From JAXHMB01 sp034521755 (GTDB lineage: Bacteria > Bacteroidota > Rhodothermia > Balneolales > Balneolaceae), in contig JAXHMB010000004.1 in NCBI GenBank assembly GCA_034521755.1, positions 558,001 through 622,000 of the forward strand: a DNA stretch of 64,000 bases, read 5' to 3'. Position numbers and translations under genes: made by a program. Numbering within the stretch: the stretch's first letter is position 1; the number at the start of each line of letters is the position of its first letter. Under the pieces are notes generated by a model that was not told where the DNA came from, searched no databases, and saw only the letters and a list, made by a program, of their open reading frames with translations. Below are positions 59,164-64,000 of this stretch, piece by piece.

Positions 59164-61545
59164 ATGCTAAAAAACTTTATTAAGGTTGCACTTAGAAATT
59201 TAACAAAACACAAAGGCTACTCCTTTATTAATATTCTGGGATTAGCTGTGGGCATAGCAGTATGTACGCTAATCTTTCTATACGTTTCGAAAGAGCTTTC
59301 TTATGATAGCTATCATAAGAAGTCAAAACGTATCTATCGGATAACAATTGATCATCCACAGGCACATGTAGCTGTTACTCCCTCCATGATTTCTCCAACA
59401 TTGCAACAGTTGTTCCCGGAAGTTGAGGATGGTGTCAGGCTATTAGATGTAGGTCGTTTTAGTCCTTTGGTTGTACGCCATGGAGAAAAAGTATTTGAAG
59501 AACGAAAGATCGCCTATGCTGATTCAACCTTATTTGACGTGTTTGATTTTAAGATGTTAGCAGGGGATGCTAAAACGGCGCTTGTAAAACCACAAACAGT
59601 AGTCATTACCAGGGACATGGCTCAGCGGTATTTTGGCAATGAAAGTCCGGTAGGTAACACGTTGGAAATCAACGATAATGATTTTGAAGTAACAGGAGTT
59701 ATCGAAAATATTCCGGACAACAGTCACTTTAAATTCGACTTTTTTATGTCATTGGTCACAAGAAGCGGCTGGAGTCAGCTAAGTGACAGTGAATGGAGGG
59801 CAGCAAATTTCTATACTTATATAGTACTGCAGGAAGGAGCAGAGATTTTGGAGCTCAATCGAAAGGTAAATGATTATATAAGCAAACAATTTTCCGATAA
59901 TGAATTTGCTTCAGCTCTCAGCTTTGTTTTTGAGCCGTTGGAAGATATCCACCTTTATTCAGGGGTAAGAGAAGCTATTCAGTCTCAGGGAGATATCCGG
60001 TACATTATAGCAGCTATTGCTATTGCTATCCTTATACTCATTATTGCGTGCATTAATTATATGAATTTGGCAACGGCACGATCAGCTCGAAGAGCCAGAG
60101 AGGTTGGAATTCGCAAGGTGCTGGGCTCAGAAAGAAAGCGGCTTATCGGCCAATTTTATGGTGAATCTGCTTTTCTAACGCTACTCGCAATTGTGGTTTC
60201 AGTATTACTGGTTGAACTATTTTTACCATGGTTTAGCCAACTAACAGGTCAGGCGTTGACAATCGATTATACATCAACCAAATTTCTGGGAATGATAGCA
60301 GGAGCGGGTATTATCGTTACGCTTTTGGCCGGAAGTTATCCGGCATTGATGCTATCTTCTTTTAGTCCTGCAGCAGTATTAAAGGGATCAAAAGTTACTG
60401 GCGGGAGTCCAAAGTTGCGAAAGTTCTTGGTCGTATTTCAGTTTGCTGCTTCCATCTTTTTAATCATTAGCACTATGGTGATATACAAGCAGATCAACTA
60501 TATGCAGCAAAAAGAACTTGGCTACAAACAGGACAATGTCCTTGTGTTAACGGCCTATAACGATCTTGAGAACCGCTTTGATGCGTTTCTTTCAGAAATG
60601 GAACAGGTCCCCGGCTTTAAAGGAGCAGCATTGGCTTCAGATACTCCAACAAGTATCAGGGCGGCTTATGGCCCGGATGTTGAAGGGATTGACGAACCTC
60701 CAAATTATGTTGCCAATGGACTTCGTATTACACCTGAGTTTACCGAGGCGCTAAATATTAATATCGTCGCGGGCCGTGCATTCACACAAGGTGATTTCAC
60801 AAGGGCCAACCAGTCTGAAAATAGAGAATATGCTGTCTTGATAAATGAGTCAGCAGCTGCTGACTTTGGTACTCCGCCTGAAGAACTTATAGGAAGAAGA
60901 GTTCAAATTAGCGGAGAATCAGGACCTATTGTAGGTGTGATAGAAGATTTTCATTTCAGCTCACTTCACCAACCCATTGAGCCGTTATATTTATTCCCAA
61001 GAGCCAGTTTTAATAAATTATTGATCAGTTTTAATACCAGTGATGTCAGCACTACCCTAAACGAAACTCGTGCTGTATGGAATAAAATGTTTCCACAATT
61101 GCCGTTTGAGCATGAGTTTTTAGACCAGGAGTATAACGCACTTTATCAGCAGGAAACACGTGCGGGTAATATTTTTACAAGCTTTGCTATTTTAGCAATT
61201 TTTGTGGCCTGTCTGGGTTTGGTTGGTCTAGCCTCATTTATGGTAGAGCAGCGTACACAGGAAATAGGCGTTAGAAAGGTACTTGGTGCAACGGCTACCC
61301 AGGTAATGGCTTTATTTTCTAAAGATTTTGTGGTGTTAGTGTTGATCGGCTTCTTAATTGCTGTTCCGGTAGCCTGGTATACCATGAGTAAGTGGCTACA
61401 GAATTTTGCATATCAGATTGAATTGCAGTGGTTTCTGTTTCTGATAGCAGGTTTGGTTACTATATTAATTGCTGTTTTAACGGTTAGCTGGCAGGCAATA
61501 AAAGCAGCCAGGCTGGATCCGGCAAAAAGTTTACGAAGTGAATGA
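59164..61545 (+). CDS. FtsX/MacB-type ABC permease, duplicated
   Basis: A 793-residue permease: LKNFIKVALRNLTKHKGYSF, first helix INILGLAVGIAVCTLIFL, coupling motif ARRAREVGIRKVLGSERKRL, and second motif EQRTQEIGVRKVLGATATQV. Two similar permeases in a row suggest either a heterodimeric exporter or alternative complexes sharing the ATPase at 61598. It differs enough from its neighbours that it is not a recent tandem duplication. Confidence 0.9.
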   Translation: MLKNFIKVALRNLTKHKGYSFINILGLAVGIAVCTLIFLYVSKELSYDSYHKKSKRIYRITIDHPQAHVAVTPSMISPTLQQLFPEVEDGVRLLDVGRFSPLVVRHGEKVFEERKIAYADSTLFDVFDFKMLAGDAKTALVKPQTVVITRDMAQRYFGNESPVGNTLEINDNDFEVTGVIENIPDNSHFKFDFFMSLVTRSGWSQLSDSEWRAANFYTYIVLQEGAEILELNRKVNDYISKQFSDNEFASALSFVFEPLEDIHLYSGVREAIQSQGDIRYIIAAIAIAILILIIACINYMNLATARSARRAREVGIRKVLGSERKRLIGQFYGESAFLTLLAIVVSVLLVELFLPWFSQLTGQALTIDYTSTKFLGMIAGAGIIVTLLAGSYPALMLSSFSPAAVLKGSKVTGGSPKLRKFLVVFQFAASIFLIISTMVIYKQINYMQQKELGYKQDNVLVLTAYNDLENRFDAFLSEMEQVPGFKGAALASDTPTSIRAAYGPDVEGIDEPPNYVANGLRITPEFTEALNINIVAGRAFTQGDFTRANQSENREYAVLINESAAADFGTPPEELIGRRVQISGESGPIVGVIEDFHFSSLHQPIEPLYLFPRASFNKLLISFNTSDVSTTLNETRAVWNKMFPQLPFEHEFLDQEYNALYQQETRAGNIFTSFAILAIFVACLGLVGLASFMVEQRTQEIGVRKVLGATATQVMALFSKDFVVLVLIGFLIAVPVAWYTMSKWLQNFAYQIELQWFLFLIAGLVTILIAVLTVSWQAIKAARLDPAKSLRSE

Positions 61546-61552
61546 TTTATCA

Positions 61553-61596
61553 ATGTACAATGAACAAAATTGTTAATTGTTCATTGCTAATTAGTA
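61553..61596. repeat. Solo AATTGTTAATTG...TAGTAATTG repeat
   Basis: CAATGTACAATGAACAA, then TTGTTAATTGTTCATTGCTA, then ATTAGTAATTGAA. It matches the ends of the element around the four-helix-bundle gene (47104-47521) but lacks a gene. Lies between the permease and ATPase genes. Confidence 0.5.
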
Positions 61597-61597
61597 A

Positions 61598-62293
61598 TTG
61601 AATGCCATGATAAAGCTAAGAAACATCGACAAGTACATCGACAAACGGTTCCAGCGGACGTTTATATTAAAGGGGATAAACCTGGATATCCAAGAAGGTG
61701 AATTCATCACGGTGATGGGTCCGAGCGGAGCGGGTAAATCAACCTTGCTGAATATCCTCGGTTTTCTGGATGACCCCTCTGAAGGAGAATATCTTTTTTA
61801 TCATGAGCCGGTACATGGCCTTAGCGAGAAGCGAAAATCCGAATATCATAAGTCACATATTGGATTTGTTTTCCAGGCTTACCACCTTATAGATGAAATG
61901 ACTGTGTATGAAAACATTGAAATGCCCCTTCTGTATCGCAAAGTAAAAAGCAAGAAGCGCAAAGCAATGGTAGCCGATATGCTCGATCGTTTTAATATTG
62001 TGGCCAAAAAAGATCTATTTCCTCCACAGCTTTCGGGTGGACAACAGCAGGTAGTAGGTGTGGCACGGGCATTGATTGGAAGCCCGAAGATAATATTAGC
62101 CGATGAGCCAACCGGCAACCTTCATTCTGAGCAAAGCGAATATATCATGGAGCTATTTAAAAAGCTGAATGAAGAAGAGGGGGTCACTATAATTCAGGTA
62201 ACACACTCTGAAAAAATGGCTGCTTACGGAAACCGCATCATTAATCTAAAAGATGGCGCTGTTGTTGAGGAAAATCCTTACGAAGAAGAGTAA
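61598..62293 (+). CDS. ABC transporter ATPase, LolD/MacB type
   Basis: A 231-residue ATPase: Walker A MGPSGAGKSTLLNILG, Q loop FVFQAYHLIDEMT, signature LSGGQQQVVGVARALIG (slightly unusual VVG for RVA), Walker B IILADEPTGNLHSEQ and H loop VTHSEKM. It follows two FtsX-type permeases and presumably energises them. No adaptor gene is seen in this unit. Start ATG at 61598; an ATG two codons on is also possible. Confidence 0.93.
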   Translation: MNAMIKLRNIDKYIDKRFQRTFILKGINLDIQEGEFITVMGPSGAGKSTLLNILGFLDDPSEGEYLFYHEPVHGLSEKRKSEYHKSHIGFVFQAYHLIDEMTVYENIEMPLLYRKVKSKKRKAMVADMLDRFNIVAKKDLFPPQLSGGQQQVVGVARALIGSPKIILADEPTGNLHSEQSEYIMELFKKLNEEEGVTIIQVTHSEKMAAYGNRIINLKDGAVVEENPYEEE

Positions 62294-62301
62294 AGGTAAA
62301 G

Positions 62302-62670
62302 ATGGTCAACTGGATTACGGCATTTTTCAAGTCAGAAAATAAGCCGGATGAATCATTTGACGTAGAAAGAGTCATTCAGCAAATCAAAGAAATAGAGGCA
62401 AAGCAGGATATCCCGCTGGGTAAAAGAATTCACTCATCCAGTCATCTTAATTTTGACTTGTATTTGGATAGAGACATTACTAAAAATTATAGGATTACCG
62501 TTTTTCTGGGTCGAAACCGAATCTATTCTTTTTCGATATTTGCCCAGTTGGGAGATTATTCTATTTTAGAAAAAGGATATAAACAGGTGGTTAGCTTTTT
62601 GGAAGGTGATAGAGTTATAAAAGAGCTGCCTGACAATAAAATAGTTAAAGGCTTTTATTATGGCCATTAA
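62302..62670 (+). CDS. Small protein of unknown function after the ABC ATPase
   Basis: I do not recognise this 122-residue protein. It begins VNWITAFFKSENKPDESFDV, contains a charged helix (RVIQQIKEIEAKQDIPLGKR) and then alternating strands (HLNFDLYLDRDITKNYRITV, NRIYSFSIFAQLGDY). No signal peptide or transmembrane helix is evident. Only 8 bp after the ATPase stop and 12 bp before the peptidase gene, so it belongs to the same transcript and may be a cytosolic accessory protein. Confidence 0.6.
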   Translation: MVNWITAFFKSENKPDESFDVERVIQQIKEIEAKQDIPLGKRIHSSSHLNFDLYLDRDITKNYRITVFLGRNRIYSFSIFAQLGDYSILEKGYKQVVSFLEGDRVIKELPDNKIVKGFYYGH

Positions 62671-62682
62671 TAATTGGGTATT

Positions 62683-64000
62683 ATGAAAAAATTAGCAGTC
62701 GTATTTCTAGCAATATTTGTCTCAGTACAGTCACTATACAGCCAGTCTGGATCGGTGGAAGCTGTTCGTGAATTTAGACAGCAGAACGAGCATCAAATCT
62801 TATCAAACTATATGGAGTTTCTCAGGTTGCCTAATGTGGCTTCCGACCTGCCAAACATACAGCTCAATGCCAACTATCTGGTCAAAGAGTTTGAAAAGCG
62901 CGGAGTGGAAATGGAGTTGCTTACGCTGCCGAATAAACCTGAGATGCCGCCCTATATCTACGGTGAGCTTAAGGCCCCTGATGCCGAAAGAACTATTATT
63001 ATTTATGTACACTACGACGGTCAGCCGGCTGATCCAAAAAACTGGACTCACGACCCATGGACGCCAACCCTTTATTCAGGTTCAATGCAACAGGATGGTA
63101 AACCCATAGATTTCCCGGAAGAAGGGGATGAGATAAATCCTGAATGGCGTATTTATGGCCGTTCAGCATCTGATGACAAAGTTCCTTTTCCCACTATACT
63201 TTCTGTTTTAGATGCTTTGCAGCAGTCGGATATTGCGCTTACTTCTAATCTGAAATTCTTTTTTGACGGGGAGGAAGAAACAGGCTCACCTCACGTTCGT
63301 GAAGTTCTTGAGCAATACAAAGAAAAGCTTGAAGGAGATCTATGGCTTTTTTTAGATGGACCCAAACACCAAAGTGGCAGACCACAGGTGGTTTTTGGCG
63401 TAAGGGGTGTTACTGGAATGGAGGTTACGGTTTATGGTCCGAATCGTCCGTTGCATAGCGGGCATTATGGTGGGTGGGCGCCGGTACCCGGACAAATGCT
63501 GGCTAATCTTTTAGCAAGCATGAAAAATGAAACTGGTGAAATATTAGTTGAAAATTTTAATGAGAATACGGCTCCTATTACGGAGGCTGACCGTAGAGCA
63601 TTTGCTACATTGCCCGATTACGACGATCAGATTCGAAAAGACCTGGGTTTAACGTGGACTGAATTTCAAGACCGCTCAATTATAGAAAGCTATATGTATC
63701 CTACACTAACCATACGAGGCTTTAAAAGTGGCAATGTAGGAGACTTGGCCAGAAATGTGATTCCAACACAAGCTGTTGCATCACTTGGAATACGATTGGC
63801 TAAAGGCAATGACTCTGAGAAAATGAAAGATAAAGTGGAAGCGCATATTCAAAAACAGGATTACCATATTGTTAGAGAAGATCCGGACTTGGAAACAAGG
63901 CTCAAGCATGATAAAATTGCCAAGGTCACAAGAGGTGGAGGCTACCCGGCCGTGCGCACTCCCATTGATAATCCAATGGCGCAGCAAGTGGTGAAAGCGG
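62683..64000 (+). CDS. Secreted M20-family metallopeptidase (3' end outside window)
   Basis: Open from the ATG at 62683 to the window edge, 439 codons. The N-terminal signal is MKKLAVVFLAIFVSVQSLYS. Zinc-site motifs of the M20 dipeptidase/carboxypeptidase group are visible: IIIYVHYDGQPADP (first His and Asp), WRIYGRSASDDKVPF (bridging Asp) and LKFFFDGEEETGSPH (Glu base and ligand). HSGHYGGWAPVPGQMLANLL belongs to the lid domain. It likely trims peptides in the periplasm or outside the cell. Cotranscribed with the ABC genes, which suggests peptide or lipoprotein handling by the system. Confidence 0.88.
   Translation, partial: MKKLAVVFLAIFVSVQSLYSQSGSVEAVREFRQQNEHQILSNYMEFLRLPNVASDLPNIQLNANYLVKEFEKRGVEMELLTLPNKPEMPPYIYGELKAPDAERTIIIYVHYDGQPADPKNWTHDPWTPTLYSGSMQQDGKPIDFPEEGDEINPEWRIYGRSASDDKVPFPTILSVLDALQQSDIALTSNLKFFFDGEEETGSPHVREVLEQYKEKLEGDLWLFLDGPKHQSGRPQVVFGVRGVTGMEVTVYGPNRPLHSGHYGGWAPVPGQMLANLLASMKNETGEILVENFNENTAPITEADRRAFATLPDYDDQIRKDLGLTWTEFQDRSIIESYMYPTLTIRGFKSGNVGDLARNVIPTQAVASLGIRLAKGNDSEKMKDKVEAHIQKQDYHIVREDPDLETRLKHDKIAKVTRGGGYPAVRTPIDNPMAQQVVKA

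Noticed and set aside
62717..63109. 130-codon frame in the final gene
   Set aside because: It overlaps the M20 peptidase in another frame; the peptidase frame has the signal peptide and zinc motifs.
1..64000. tRNA, tmRNA or rRNA genes
   Set aside because: A by-eye search for T-arm GTTCGAATC-type signatures and CCA ends found no credible cloverleaf; a tRNAscan run would be needed to exclude one fully.

Overview
The window looks like a chromosomal segment of a Gram-negative, probably moderately halophilic member of the Balneolota/Rhodothermota side of the Bacteroidota superphylum. The reasons are the general absence of clear Shine-Dalgarno sequences, a -7 box near the TAnnTTTG type, and the family mix: large duplicated FtsX/MacB-type permeases, DUF5117-type zinc proteases, a trimeric-type purine nucleoside phosphorylase, long acidic tails on ribosomal proteins S16 and L19, and several RCK-regulated transporters. 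The assignment is inferred from gene content; no 16S rRNA is present. I see no prophage, CRISPR array or tRNA gene.

Layout. 1-7 kb: end of a proline dehydrogenase gene, a DoxX-like protein, then a run with a frameshifted membrane metallopeptidase, a DUF3267 protein, a nitroreductase, a TlpA-like thioredoxin and a multi-PAS histidine kinase. 7-16.6 kb: tyrA, uvrB, a methyltransferase, the translation cluster ffh-rpsP-rimM-trmD-rplS on the minus strand, and fabI. 16.7-28 kb: secreted proteins, aat, an ECF sigma/anti-sigma/secreted-protein operon, dxs-xseB and a frameshifted comEC. 28-36 kb: an isoaspartyl peptidase, an acidic unknown, punA, a DivIVA-like gene, four tandem PspB-like small membrane proteins, yggS, a Nif3-family gene and a coiled-coil protein whose C-terminal zinc ribbon has lost its cysteines. 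36.2-37.4 kb: a structured intergenic element, then rnpB.

The most unusual locus is rnpB (36647-37307). A complete 85-codon GIY-YIG nuclease ORF sits inside helix P3 of the RNase P RNA. The flanking P3 arms form a perfect 20-bp inverted repeat, and the ORF's stop codon is part of that stem. Helix P19 carries the same 10-nt sequence as the P3 5' arm.

37.4-47.5 kb: smpB, a lipoprotein, a site-2 protease, arginine deiminase, a SirB1-type protein, a frameshifted double glycosyltransferase, and an NtrY/NtrC-type kinase/regulator pair. 47.5-64 kb: two ABC/FtsX operons, each preceded by a near-consensus sigma-54 promoter, flank an amino-acid permease/RCK fusion and a K+ channel with two RCK modules. 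The neighbouring sigma-54 activator is the obvious candidate regulator of both operons. The window ends inside a secreted M20-type peptidase gene.

Four genes carry small frameshifts (1188-1401, 26597, about 43200, 32583-32710). Several families of dispersed intergenic repeats are present. Either real gene decay or residual assembly indels could explain the frameshifts.
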